From Erythrobacter sp. UBA1916 (GTDB taxonomy: Bacteria > Pseudomonadota > Alphaproteobacteria > Sphingomonadales > Sphingomonadaceae): 64,000 nt of DNA. The notes beneath the pieces were generated by a model. That model was given only the letters and a program-made list of their open reading frames with translations, did not search any database and had not been told where the DNA came from. Within the stretch, counting starts at the first letter, position 1. Every line of letters begins with the position of its first letter. The position numbers and the translations under genes were made by a program. Positions 32,211 to 41,379 of the stretch are shown piece after piece. The stretch lies in NCBI GenBank assembly GCA_002337385.1, contig DDFY01000038.1, forward strand, positions 1 to 64,000, in the 5' to 3' direction.

Positions 32211-35200
32211 CTATTCCGCCACCAGCTTTTCGGCCTCGCCCAGATCGACGCTGACCAGCCGCGACACCCCGCGCTCCACCATGGTTACGCCGAACAGGCG
32301 GTGCATCCGGCTCATGGTCACGGCATTGTGGGTCACGACGAGATAGCGGGTCGCGGTTGCCTGTGTCATCCAGTCGAGCAGGTCGCAAAAGCGGTCGATA
32401 TTGGCATCGTCGAGCGGCGCGTCGACCTCGTCGAGCACGCAGATAGGTGCCGGATTGGTTAGGAACAGGCCAAAGATAAGCGCGGTTGCGGTTAGTGCCT
32501 GTTCGCCGCCAGACAAAAGGCTCAGCGATTGCAGCCGCTTGCCCGGCGGTTGTGCGTAGATTTCGAGGCCGGCCTCCAGCACATCATCCGAATCGATCAG
32601 CGCGAGATGAGCCTTGCCGCCTTCGAACAGCCGGGTGAACAGGCGCTGGAAGTGTTCGTTCACCTCCTCGAAGGCGGCGCGCAACCGTTCGCGGCCTTCG
32701 CGGTTGAGGTTGCCGATTGACGCGCGCAGCCGGTTCACGGCCTCGGCCAGTTCAGCTTGTTCTTCGGCGCTGGTGCCGTGCTCGGCCTCGATCCGCACCA
32801 GCTCGTCGGCGGCGACGAGGTTGACCGGGCCGATCCGCTCGCGGCTCGCCACCAGCCGTTCCATCTCCTCGGATTCCAGCCCCGCATTGCGCACGGCATC
32901 GGCTTCAAACCCAAACTTGCCGGGCAACAGCGGGGGCGGGGACTGGAACCGTTCGCCCGATTGGCGCGCCATCTCTTCGCGGCGGCTTTCCTCGTTCTCT
33001 GCGCGGGCGGCGGCTCCGGCGCGCTGTTCGCGCGCAGCGGCGAGCGCTTCAGTCGCCTCGCGCAAGCGGTTGTCCGCCGCCCGCGCTTGCCCGTCCGCCG
33101 CGCTGACGGCTTCTTCGGCCTTGGCGAGGTCGGCAGCAAGCCGTTCGCGCACCAACTCGCCGCTCTCGATCTCGCGAATCAGCCCAGCGGGCTTGGCCGC
33201 GACCACGGCGCGCTCCTCGGCGATTTCCTCGAACCGCGCTTCCATCCCCGCGAGCCGCTGTGCGGCGTCGCCAGCGCGGGTTTGCCAGCTCTTCATGTCG
33301 CCGCGCTGCGAGGACACCCGCTCGCGCCCCACGGCCAGCGCCTGATCGTGCGCGGCAAGGGCGGCGAGGGCGGCTTGCTGTGCCTCGCGCGCGGCCTCGT
33401 TTGTCGCCCGCGCGCTTTCGAGCGCCGCGCGTCCTTCTGCCGGATCGGGCAACGCGCTGAGCCGCGCTTTCGCTGATCCCACCTCGGCCTCGGCCTGGGC
33501 GAGACGTTCGGCGAGGTCGTCGCCCGTTTCGGCCAGCTCGGCCCTGCGCGCGGCGAGACGTTCACGCCGCGCTTCGGCCTGATCCTGCGCGCGCAGGGCA
33601 GCGCGTTCGGCTTCGGCGGCCTCATTGACCGCGCGTTCCATTGCCACCAGCTCGCGTTGTAGAGTTGCCAGTGCTTGCTGCGTCTCTCCCTGCGCCGCTT
33701 CTGCGCGCTCTGCGGCATCGCGTAGCGAGGGAACCTGTGCATCGAGTTCGGCAAAGCGGTTGTCCGCCTCCAGCCGCGCCGCCTCGGCAGCCCCTTCGCC
33801 GCGTGCAACAAAGCCGTCCCACCGGCGCAGCGCGCCATCGCGGGTGACCAGCCATTCGCCCGGGCTGAGCGCGCGGCCATCGTCGGTCTCGGCAAAGTGG
33901 ACCAGCGCCAACCGCGCGGCGAGCTGCTCGGGCACGTCGCCAAGGTGATGGACGATCGACGTGGCGATCGGGGCAGGGGGCTGCGAGCCGCCCCAGAACC
34001 GCCCTTCGACCTTGCCCTCGGGCGCGCCAAGCGGGGCCTTGGCATCGCGCCCCAGCACGGCGGCAAGCGCGCGTTCGTAGCCGGGCTTGGCCGAGACCCG
34101 ATCAAGCGCGGCGGGCAGACCCTTGCGGCCTGCCTGCTGCTTCGCCCGGGCCTCGCGGTCGCGCTTGAGGGCTTGCCATTCGCGCTCGACGCCAGCCAGT
34201 TCGGCCTTGGCCGATGACACCGCTGAAGCAGCCTCGTCGCGCGCCTTCGCCAGCTCGTCCTTGCGCGCCTGGGCGGTGGTCAGCGCCTCGCGCCGTTGCA
34301 CCAGCGCCGTGCCAGCTTCTTCGGCGCGTGCCTTCGCCGCGGTCAGCTCGGCCTCGGGATCGCTTTCTCCGGCCAGTGCTGCCCGCTGCTGTTCGAGCCG
34401 CGCCGCTTCGGCCTGCAACCGCTCGACGCGCCCGCGCGCCTGCGCCAGCTCGGATTCGGCCACGCGCCAGTCGGCTTCAACCCCGGCGTTGTCGGCTGTG
34501 GCCTTGGCGAGCGCGAGTTCGGCGGCGCGCCCGGCGCTTTCCGTCCGCTCGACATCGCGTGCAAAAGCGGGGCGACGCTCCTCATCCGCTGCCAAGGCTT
34601 TTTCGCCCGCCGCCAGCTCTGCTTCGAGCCGCTTGAGCGCTTCGGCAGCGTCGCGCGTCATGCGGTCGGCATCGAAGCGGTCCTCCTCCAGCCGTTGGTG
34701 CTGGCGGTCGAGATCCTTGAGGCGCTGTTCGGCGGCTTCGAGCTGGGTCGAAAGCGCAGCCATGCGGTGCCCGTGCGCGCTGGCATCGTCGCGGCGGTCG
34801 GCCAGCTCATCGCGCAGTTCGATGAGCTTTTCAGCCAGTTCGCGCTGCTCTTTCTCAGCTGCTGTCGCTGCGGCCTGTGCTTCGCTCACGCGGGCGTCGG
34901 TGGCCTTGGCTTCCTTGCGCGCGGCCTCGGCGGCGGCAGCGGCATCGCGCCAGCGGGCAAAGAGAACCCGTGCTTCGGCCACGCGGATCTGGTCGCTGAG
35001 TTCACGATAACGCTCGGCCTGCCGGGCCTGACGGCGCAGGCTGGTGATCTGGCTGTCGAGCCCGGCCATCAGGTCGGACAGGCGTTCGAGGTTCTTCTCG
35101 GTGTTGCGCAGCTTGTTCTCGGCATCGCGCCGCCGCACGTGCAGCCCGGCGATCCCTGCCGCTTCTTCCAGCATCATGCGCCGTTCGGCGGGCTTGGCGG

Positions 35201-35633
35201 CGACTACCTGGGCGATCTTGCCTTGCGAGACGAGCGCGGGCGAATGGGCACCGGTGGCGGCATCGGCGAACACGAGCGCCACGTCCTTCGCGCGCACGTC
35301 GCGCCCGTTCACGCGGTAGGCGCTGCCTGCACCGCGCTCGATCCGGCGGGTGACGACCAGCTCTTCGTTCTCATCGTCGCGTGCATCGAGCACGACCTCG
35401 GCGAAATCACGCGGCGGACGCGCTTCGGTGCCGGCGAAGATGACGTCTTCCATTCCGCCCGAGCGCATCGACTTGGGCGAGTTCTCGCCCATCACCCAGC
35501 GGATCGCTTCGAGCAGGTTGGACTTGCCGCAACCGTTGGGGCCGACGACGCCCGTCAGCCCCGGTTCGACACGCAATTCGGCAGGCTCGACGAAGCTCTT
35601 GAAACCGCTCAGCCTGAGCTTGCGGATTTCCAT
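32211..35633 (-). CDS. smc: Chromosome segregation protein SMC
   Basis: 1140 aa. The N-terminal ATPase half has Walker A GPNGCGKSN (residues 31-39). Long Ala/Glu/Arg-rich coiled coils flank a hinge (about 515-640). The C-terminal half has the ABC signature LLSGGEQAL and Walker B VLDEVDAPLDD. It organises and segregates the chromosome with ScpAB, which are not in the window. It is the last gene of a minus-strand run DUF721, two DsbA-like genes, smc. The opposite strand carries long spurious Ser/Ala-rich frames. Confidence 0.97.
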   Translation of the reverse strand: MEIRKLRLSGFKSFVEPAELRVEPGLTGVVGPNGCGKSNLLEAIRWVMGENSPKSMRSGGMEDVIFAGTEARPPRDFAEVVLDARDDENEELVVTRRIERGAGSAYRVNGRDVRAKDVALVFADAATGAHSPALVSQGKIAQVVAAKPAERRMMLEEAAGIAGLHVRRRDAENKLRNTEKNLERLSDLMAGLDSQITSLRRQARQAERYRELSDQIRVAEARVLFARWRDAAAAAEAARKEAKATDARVSEAQAAATAAEKEQRELAEKLIELRDELADRRDDASAHGHRMAALSTQLEAAEQRLKDLDRQHQRLEEDRFDADRMTRDAAEALKRLEAELAAGEKALAADEERRPAFARDVERTESAGRAAELALAKATADNAGVEADWRVAESELAQARGRVERLQAEAARLEQQRAALAGESDPEAELTAAKARAEEAGTALVQRREALTTAQARKDELAKARDEAASAVSSAKAELAGVEREWQALKRDREARAKQQAGRKGLPAALDRVSAKPGYERALAAVLGRDAKAPLGAPEGKVEGRFWGGSQPPAPIATSIVHHLGDVPEQLAARLALVHFAETDDGRALSPGEWLVTRDGALRRWDGFVARGEGAAEAARLEADNRFAELDAQVPSLRDAAERAEAAQGETQQALATLQRELVAMERAVNEAAEAERAALRAQDQAEARRERLAARRAELAETGDDLAERLAQAEAEVGSAKARLSALPDPAEGRAALESARATNEAAREAQQAALAALAAHDQALAVGRERVSSQRGDMKSWQTRAGDAAQRLAGMEARFEEIAEERAVVAAKPAGLIREIESGELVRERLAADLAKAEEAVSAADGQARAADNRLREATEALAAAREQRAGAAARAENEESRREEMARQSGERFQSPPPLLPGKFGFEADAVRNAGLESEEMERLVASRERIGPVNLVAADELVRIEAEHGTSAEEQAELAEAVNRLRASIGNLNREGRERLRAAFEEVNEHFQRLFTRLFEGGKAHLALIDSDDVLEAGLEIYAQPPGKRLQSLSLLSGGEQALTATALIFGLFLTNPAPICVLDEVDAPLDDANIDRFCDLLDWMTQATATRYLVVTHNAVTMSRMHRLFGVTMVERGVSRLVSVDLGEAEKLVAE

Positions 35634-35657
35634 CCTGCCGCGCCCGCGCCCCCGCGC

Positions 35658-36416
35658 TTACTCGTCGCGGGCGCCGGCGCGTTGCAGGGCCGGTTCCACG
35701 CTTACCCAGTTGCGGTCTTCAAGCATCTGGCCATTGAGGAAGAACGTGGGGGTCGAAGTGACGTTGTCTTCGGTGGCGGCGGCCTGCGTGCTTTCGGCCA
35801 GGGCCTCAACTGCAGCGGCATCGGACAGGCAAGCCTGCGTCTGTTCGGTGCTGATGCCGCGCGCGGCGAAGAAGTCGGTCACCCCGCTGGCCTGCGCCAT
35901 GGCGACGTAGCGCTGGTCGTCAGGCAGGTCCATCGCCTGTTGGAGGGCGTCCTGATTGGACTGGAAGCCGGCGAGCACACCTTCGAGGTTGGCCCAGACC
36001 TGATCGGCCAGCGGCACCGCTGCTTCCTTCGGCGCACATTCGAGCATGCGCGTAAGCAGTAGGTCGGCAATGCCGTGGATCAGGAGCGAGCGGAACTCGT
36101 AGTTGACGCGGCCGCTCTCGATGTAGCGTTCATGCAGCTGGGCCGAACCATCGACCGAAAAGGCGGCGCATGCCGGGCAGGTGAGCGAACCGTATTCAAG
36201 CAGCTTGATCGGCGCATCGGGATTGCCAACCTTCCAGCCACCCTGTTCGGTGCGCACGACGGTCTGGTTCCAGGTGGTGCCTTCGGGCGGCGCCACGGCA
36301 GCGACAGGCGCGCCTTCGAGCGCGCTGGCATCGGTCGCCTCTTCGCCGCACGAGGCGAGCGCCAGAGCGAGGGGCAGCGCCAGCGCGGCGCGGAGAAACA
36401 TGCTGGGTTTGGTCAT
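35658..36416 (-). CDS. DsbA-family thiol oxidoreductase, lipoprotein
   Basis: 252 aa. Signal peptide with lipobox LASC (Cys23), then a thioredoxin fold with active site CPAC (Cys80/Cys83 in YGSLTCPACAAF). Helical insertion, and the cis-proline loop STPTFFLNG near the C-terminus. It is an envelope disulfide oxidoreductase in the DsbA/BdbD-like group. It is paralogous to the next gene upstream, with a different active-site dipeptide (PA versus SH). Confidence 0.88.
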   Translation of the reverse strand: MTKPSMFLRAALALPLALALASCGEEATDASALEGAPVAAVAPPEGTTWNQTVVRTEQGGWKVGNPDAPIKLLEYGSLTCPACAAFSVDGSAQLHERYIESGRVNYEFRSLLIHGIADLLLTRMLECAPKEAAVPLADQVWANLEGVLAGFQSNQDALQQAMDLPDDQRYVAMAQASGVTDFFAARGISTEQTQACLSDAAAVEALAESTQAAATEDNVTSTPTFFLNGQMLEDRNWVSVEPALQRAGARDE

Positions 36417-36544
36417 CGAATTGGGTTCCCGTTTCGGATGAGGAAAAGAAGGCTAGTGCCCGGGGCTGGGCTGTCAAATGGCTAGAGTGCGCATAGCCGC
36501 GCGGCAACGCCGTTTTGCACAGGGTTGCCCACAGGCGTGGTTAC

Positions 36545-37228
36545 TTAGAGATGGTCGGGTGAGAGCTCGGGCTTGAGCCCCTGCCACGAGTGAACATTGT
36601 CAAGCAGCGTGCCGTTCACCACGAAGCTCGGGGTGCCGGGATAGGGGTAGTCGGTGTAGTCGGCCGACGAATTGTTCGCGATTGCGGCCGCGTGCTGTTC
36701 GTCGGCGAGGCAAGCATCGATCTCGGCACTGGTATAGCCGCGTGCTTCCATCATCGGGTAAAAGCCGAGGTCGGTGGCGATCGCCTTCATCCGCTCGCCG
36801 AGAGCGCCGCTCTGCCAGCTAGCCTGCTGCTCGGGCGTGAGATCGCGGGCCTTGGCGAGCCATTCGTCCTGAGTGGCGAAGAAGGCCTCGTGGTTGCCGA
36901 GGAAACGGTCGGCCGGCCCGCAGGTGGTGAGCATTGTTGCAGCCAGGTCGACAATGTTGCGAAGAGCCGAGCGCACTTCGACCGCCGTGCTGCCTTTGTC
37001 GATGTAGGACGACTTCAGCTCCGCTTCGGCGTCCTGCTCGAACGTCTTGCAGTGCGAGCAGGTGTAGCTGACGAAGGTGATAAGCTGCACCGGAGCATCG
37101 GGGTTGCCGATCAGATAGCCGCGCTCGGTAGGGGTGACCTGTGCGGACCAGTCCTGCGCCGCAGCGGGCGCGCTTGCCACCATGGCACCGGCCACTATCA
37201 TTGGTGCAATCAGAGCATGTCTTATCAC
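36545..37228 (-). CDS. DsbA-family thioredoxin-domain protein
   Basis: 227 aa from GTG 37228, coupled to the DUF721 stop (TAGTG on the minus strand). A signal peptide (residues 1-24, cleavage after ASAPAAAQ) is followed by a thioredoxin fold with CSHC (Cys57/Cys60). The cis-proline loop is GTPSFVVNG. It is a periplasmic oxidoreductase, probably partner or paralogue of the 35658 lipoprotein. A 128-bp gap separates the two. Confidence 0.87.
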   Translation of the reverse strand: MIRHALIAPMIVAGAMVASAPAAAQDWSAQVTPTERGYLIGNPDAPVQLITFVSYTCSHCKTFEQDAEAELKSSYIDKGSTAVEVRSALRNIVDLAATMLTTCGPADRFLGNHEAFFATQDEWLAKARDLTPEQQASWQSGALGERMKAIATDLGFYPMMEARGYTSAEIDACLADEQHAAAIANNSSADYTDYPYPGTPSFVVNGTLLDNVHSWQGLKPELSPDHL

Positions 37229-37785
37229 TATGTCTCGTCCTCTTCCGATCCAAAGCCTCGCGCTAACGATTCGAGCACCGTGCGCAATTCCGGGTCGCCA
37301 ATATCGCGCAGGCTGTCGCCCAATTCCATAGGAATCGGTTTCAGCGAGGGCGGACCACCCTTCGCGGCTTGAGCAGAATGTGACTGAACGCTTCCTTGCC
37401 GCATCTTCACCCGCGCCACCGCGCGATAGCCGAAGAACCGGTTCACCCGCTCAATAATCTCGGGGATGACGTGCTGGATCAGCGGTGCATGGCCCGGTGC
37501 AACCACCAGGTTGAGCATGCCCTCGGCCTTCTCGCCGGGCGGAAACCGGATGCTTTCGGGCGCGCAGACCTTGGCGTGATGTTCGCCCACGATCTCGTTC
37601 CAGCGCGTGACCACCGAGCTTTGCACGAAGCCGAAGCGCCGGAATGCAGCGCGTCCGATCTGCGGCACAAGGTCCGACACCTGCCGCGGTGGGCCGCCAC
37701 GCGGGCGCTGATAGGCGCGCGGTGTCTGCTTCTTGCCGCTTTTCCCCGACACTTTGCGGGGTTTGGGAGGATCGTCACGTTCCAT
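37228..37785 (-). CDS. DUF721 (DciA-like) protein
   Basis: About 185 aa from ATG 37785 (an ATG at 37800 is possible). A Lys/Arg/Pro-rich N-terminus is followed by the DUF721 core FGFVQSSVVTRWNEIVGEHHAKVCAPESIRF. DUF721 includes DciA, the ancestral loader of the replicative helicase DnaB, which uses a KH-like domain. Whether this protein acts as DciA is inference from the family. Divergent from mutY with only ~30 bp between starts. Confidence 0.82.
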   Translation of the reverse strand: MERDDPPKPRKVSGKSGKKQTPRAYQRPRGGPPRQVSDLVPQIGRAAFRRFGFVQSSVVTRWNEIVGEHHAKVCAPESIRFPPGEKAEGMLNLVVAPGHAPLIQHVIPEIIERVNRFFGYRAVARVKMRQGSVQSHSAQAAKGGPPSLKPIPMELGDSLRDIGDPELRTVLESLARGFGSEEDET

Positions 37786-37814
37786 GATTGCGCCGCTCAT
37801 GCCATAGCATGCCA

Positions 37815-38843
37815 ATGCGCGATAGGGCTGCCGACCTCCTTCTCGACTGGTATGACCGCCACGCCCGCGAACTGCCGTGGCGGGCGCGCCCGGGTGCGCC
37901 GCTGCCTGATCCCTATCACGTGTGGCTGTCCGAGGTGATGCTGCAGCAGACCACGGTCGCTGCCGTCATTCCCTATTTCGAGAAGTTCACCACCCGCTGG
38001 CCCGATGTCGCCGCGCTTGCCGCCGCGCCGGAGGAGGAGGTGATGGCCGCCTGGGCGGGGCTGGGGTATTATTCGCGGGCGCGCAATCTGGTGAAGGCCG
38101 CGCGCGAGGTGTCGCAGGCTGGCAGCTTTCCCACCACCGAGGCCGAACTGCGCAAGTTGCCGGGGCTGGGCGACTATACCGCCGCTGCCGTTGCCGCGAT
38201 CGCCTTCGAACGCCGCGCGCTCGTGATCGACGCCAATGTCGAGCGGGTGGTGGCGCGGCTGTTCGCCATCGAGGAGCCTTTGCCCGGCGCGAAGAAAGCG
38301 ATCCGCGCCGCGCTCGACACGATCACGCCGGAGCGGCGCGCGGGCGACTTTGCACAGGCCATGATGGACCTTGGCAGCTCGCTATGCCGCGCGCGCGATG
38401 CGCAGTGCCTGCTGTGCCCGTGGCAGGAGATCTGTGAAGCGCGCGAAGCTGGCGATCCCACGCGGTTGCCCGTGAAGGCTGCGAAGAAGGCCAAGCCGAC
38501 GCGCTCCGGCACCGCCTTCTGGATCGAGCGCGAGGGCGCGGTGTGGCTGGTCAAGCGACCGGGCAAGGGCATGCTCGGCGGGATGCGCGCACTGCCCGAT
38601 GACGGCTGGTCGGCGCGCGGTGACGGTTCGGGCGTGGCGCCGCTGGCTGGTGCGTGGCGCGCAGGCGGGCTGGTGCGGCATAGCTTCACCCACTTCCATC
38701 TCGAAATGGGACTTGCTGTTCACGCGGGTGACGAACCAGCACCAGAGGGAGACGGCGAATGGTGGCCGCTCCACCGGATTGACGAGGCAGGTCTGCCCAC
38801 GCTGTTCGCGAAGGCCGCCGCGCTGGCTTTGGCCGAGCGCTAG
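37815..38843 (+). CDS. mutY: A/G-specific adenine glycosylase
   Basis: 342 aa base-excision enzyme removing adenine opposite 8-oxoguanine. Catalytic Glu40 in WLSEVMLQQTT, helix-hairpin-helix LPGLGDYTAAAVAAIAF, Asp in GDFAQAMMDLG, and the 4Fe-4S loop C-x6-C-x2-C-x5-C (from LCRARDAQCLLCPWQEIC). A NUDT1-like C-terminal domain follows. Several ATGs are in frame (37788, 37809, 37815); 37815 gives the family start. The stop is shared as CTAG with the convergent small membrane gene. Confidence 0.95.
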   Translation: MRDRAADLLLDWYDRHARELPWRARPGAPLPDPYHVWLSEVMLQQTTVAAVIPYFEKFTTRWPDVAALAAAPEEEVMAAWAGLGYYSRARNLVKAAREVSQAGSFPTTEAELRKLPGLGDYTAAAVAAIAFERRALVIDANVERVVARLFAIEEPLPGAKKAIRAALDTITPERRAGDFAQAMMDLGSSLCRARDAQCLLCPWQEICEAREAGDPTRLPVKAAKKAKPTRSGTAFWIEREGAVWLVKRPGKGMLGGMRALPDDGWSARGDGSGVAPLAGAWRAGGLVRHSFTHFHLEMGLAVHAGDEPAPEGDGEWWPLHRIDEAGLPTLFAKAAALALAER

Positions 38844-39061
38844 ATTACGCCGCCGCCCAGCGCCAGTCGGATAACCGCCACAATAAAGATGATCAGGCAG
38901 AAGTTGCGCCCGCCATTGCTGCTCGACAGCGCGCCGAAAGCAATTCCGATCACCACCAGAGGCAGCGCAACCCAGTTGCCCCAGCCCAGCAGCGGAATCT
39001 GCGAGGGAATGACGATGACCAGCGATACGAGGCCGATCAGGATCGAAAGCACATTGAACAT
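38840..39061 (-). CDS. Small hypothetical membrane protein
   Basis: 73 aa from ATG 39061 (in-frame upstream starts reach 39103). Two or three hydrophobic helices (VLSILIGLVSLVIVIPSQIP, VALPLVVIGIAFGAL, FCLIIFIVAVIRLALGGG). It resembles short YqaE/DUF-type inner-membrane proteins but I cannot name a family. Convergent with mutY, sharing CTAG; its 5' end faces the serine hydrolase gene. Confidence 0.65.
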   Translation of the reverse strand: MFNVLSILIGLVSLVIVIPSQIPLLGWGNWVALPLVVIGIAFGALSSSNGGRNFCLIIFIVAVIRLALGGGVI

Positions 39062-39178
39062 GTGTCTTACATAGGCAACACACATGCGCCAATCAAGCAC
39101 CATGGCTTTCGCGCTTGCTGCCTGCCTTGGCCAGCCTTACCTACCCGGCAAATCTCTGCTTGCGAAAGGAGCTCCGCA

Positions 39179-40501
39179 ATGGTCGCGTCAGCCACACAGT
39201 TCGATTTTTCCCGCCGCTCGCTGTTGCGTGGCGGTGCCATGCTGGGGGCGGGCGCGCTTGCCGGAGGGCTGCCCCTGGGGCAGGCGGCCTTTGCGCAGGA
39301 CGCCAGCGCGCAATGGCCGCGCGTGGCCCGCTTTCTAAGCGACTTCGTGGACACCGGAAAGGTCTCCAATGCGGTCGTCGCGCTCGGCTGGGGGCAGAGC
39401 TTGCCAGAATACATGGGCAAGGGCGACACGACCTTCACCAGCGGTATTCGTGCCAATGCCGACAGCCTCTATCGCATCTACTCGATGACCAAGCCGATCA
39501 CTGGCATGGCCGCGATCATGCTGATCGACGACGGCCTTCTCTCGCTCGACCAGCCTCTGGCCGAGATCCTGCCGGCCTTTGCCAATATGCAGGTGCAGAA
39601 GGTCTACGACGGGCCGATCACTGCTGACAATCTCGAACCCGCGGTGCGCCCGATCACGATCCGCCACCTGCTCACGCACACCTCTGGCCTTGGCTATTCG
39701 ATCGTGCAGCAGGGGCCGTTGGCGCAGGCCTATGCCGAGAACGGGTTGAATCCAGGGCAAGTGTCGCGGCTGGAGGTTCCGGGCGGTCTCAACTCGCCGC
39801 CTGCGCCCAGCCTCGAAGTGTTCGCCGACGCATTGGCGCAGATGCCGCTGGTCTATCAACCGGGCACGCACTGGTCCTATTCGGTCGGGCTCGACTTGAT
39901 GGGCCGGGTGATCGAAGTGGTCAGCGGCAAGAGCTTCGACGCTTTCCTGCAGGAACGCATCTTCGATCCGTGCGACATGTCGAGCACCTGGTTCCAGGTA
40001 CCCGAAAGCCAGAAGGAGCGGCTCACCGCCAACTACTTCCTGCTCGACGGCGAGCCGCTGGCGATCGATCTGCCCGACAATTCGATCTATCTCGACAAGC
40101 CAGCCTTCCCGTTCGGCGGAGCGGGGCTGGTCTCCTCGCCGCGTGACTATGACCGGTTCCTGATGATGCTCGCCGGATATGGCGAGATCGAGGGCCAGCG
40201 GGTGATGAGCGAGCCTGCCGTGCGGCTCGCCACCAGCAACCTGTTTCCCGATACGCTCGCGCCCGATGGCGGCTTTTCGAGCGGCGGCCGCGCCTTCGGC
40301 TTCGGTGCTGGCGGATTGGTCGGCATGGGCGATACAGCGGGCCTGTTCGGCTGGTACGGCGCGGCGGGGACGGCGGGTCTGGTCAACATGAACATGGGGC
40401 TGCGGCAGACGTTCATGACGCAATATATGCCTGCGGACCAAGCCATGCAGGACGCCTTCCCGCTGGCGGTGGCAGCAGATGCGGCGGCCATGACGCAATG
40501 A
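39179..40501 (+). CDS. Tat-exported serine hydrolase (beta-lactamase/esterase family)
   Basis: 440 aa from ATG 39179, with AAAGGAG 7 nt upstream. A twin-arginine signal (SRRSLLRGGAMLGAG) is followed by an AQA-type cleavage region near residue 40. The class C beta-lactamase/esterase VIII fold has nucleophile SMTK (Ser102, Lys105) and a Tyr motif in HWSYSVGLDL (Y-S-V rather than Y-x-N). It is probably a periplasmic esterase or peptidase; beta-lactamase activity is not implied. It overlaps nudC by ATGA. Confidence 0.87.
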   Translation: MVASATQFDFSRRSLLRGGAMLGAGALAGGLPLGQAAFAQDASAQWPRVARFLSDFVDTGKVSNAVVALGWGQSLPEYMGKGDTTFTSGIRANADSLYRIYSMTKPITGMAAIMLIDDGLLSLDQPLAEILPAFANMQVQKVYDGPITADNLEPAVRPITIRHLLTHTSGLGYSIVQQGPLAQAYAENGLNPGQVSRLEVPGGLNSPPAPSLEVFADALAQMPLVYQPGTHWSYSVGLDLMGRVIEVVSGKSFDAFLQERIFDPCDMSSTWFQVPESQKERLTANYFLLDGEPLAIDLPDNSIYLDKPAFPFGGAGLVSSPRDYDRFLMMLAGYGEIEGQRVMSEPAVRLATSNLFPDTLAPDGGFSSGGRAFGFGAGGLVGMGDTAGLFGWYGAAGTAGLVNMNMGLRQTFMTQYMPADQAMQDAFPLAVAADAAAMTQ

Positions 40502-41379
40502 CCATCGCCTTTTGCGAGCATGGCCTCAACCGTGACGACCATGCCCGCGCCAATCCTGCCCGGTTGGCCGAACTGCGCCTCTCGCCGCTGGCACGCTTGC
40601 TGGCGATGGAGGGGCTGAACCCGGTGCTTGGAAGCGACAACGCGCTCACCTGGGGCGATGCCTCTGGCCTGACCGAAGTGAGCGAGGTCGTGTTTCTCGG
40701 GCTCGATGGCGAAGCGCCTTTGTTCGCTCCCATTCCTGCCGCGGGCGACACCCGGCCAGCCTATGAGCAGCGGCCCGCGTGGGACGCGCTGTCGCTGTTG
40801 CCGCCGCGCGATCTGGCCATCTACGGCGGTGCACGCAGTCTGGTCGATTGGCACGCGCGGCACCGTTTCTGCGCCAATTGCGGCGGTCCGACGCAGATTG
40901 CCAAGGGCGGCTGGCAGCGCAATTGCGACGCCTGCGGGGCACAGCACTTCCCGCGCACCGACCCGGTTGCGATCATGCTGGTAGAGCATGAAGGTGATCT
41001 CTTGCTGGGGCGCGGAACCCGCTTTCCTGAGCGGCGCTATTCGGCGCTGGCGGGCTTTATCGAGCCTGGCGAAAGCGTCGAACAGGGCGTGGCGCGCGAG
41101 GTGCTGGAGGAGGTCGGCGTCGTTGTGAGCGATGTTGGCTACATTGCCAGCCAGCCATGGCCGTTCCCGAGCCAGCTCATGCTCGGCTGCCATGGCACGG
41201 CGCAGGGGCGCGAGCTTACCATCGACGAGACCGAAATTGCCGATGCGCGCTGGTTCACCCGCGCCGAAGTGGCCACGGCGATGGACGCGCAGGTGCCGGG
41301 CGAGGACAAGTCTTTCCTTCCGCCGCCGCCCACGGCTATTGCATGGCATCTTCTCAACTGGTGGCTGGAGCGAGGCTGA
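40498..41379 (+). CDS. nudC: NAD(+)/RNA-cap diphosphatase NudC
   Basis: 293 aa Nudix hydrolase. It has an N-terminal NUDIX-like domain, a zinc ribbon CANCG and CDACG (four Cys) near residues 124-146, then the Nudix box GFIEPGESVEQGVAREVLEEVG and the NudC SQPWPFPSQLM motif. It hydrolyses NADH/NAD(+) and removes NAD caps from RNA. It lies between the serine hydrolase and frnE, each coupled by overlap. Confidence 0.95.
   Translation: MTIAFCEHGLNRDDHARANPARLAELRLSPLARLLAMEGLNPVLGSDNALTWGDASGLTEVSEVVFLGLDGEAPLFAPIPAAGDTRPAYEQRPAWDALSLLPPRDLAIYGGARSLVDWHARHRFCANCGGPTQIAKGGWQRNCDACGAQHFPRTDPVAIMLVEHEGDLLLGRGTRFPERRYSALAGFIEPGESVEQGVAREVLEEVGVVVSDVGYIASQPWPFPSQLMLGCHGTAQGRELTIDETEIADARWFTRAEVATAMDAQVPGEDKSFLPPPPTAIAWHLLNWWLERG

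Noticed and set aside
34087..35010. Long plus-strand Ser/Ala/Arg-rich open frame opposite smc
   Set aside because: It is antisense to the coiled-coil part of smc and mirrors its high-GC codon bias; it has no domain and no ribosome site.
39179..40501. Calling the serine hydrolase a beta-lactamase resistance gene
   Set aside because: S-x-x-K is shared by esterases and peptidases, and the Tyr motif is Y-S-V rather than Y-x-N; resistance is not supported.
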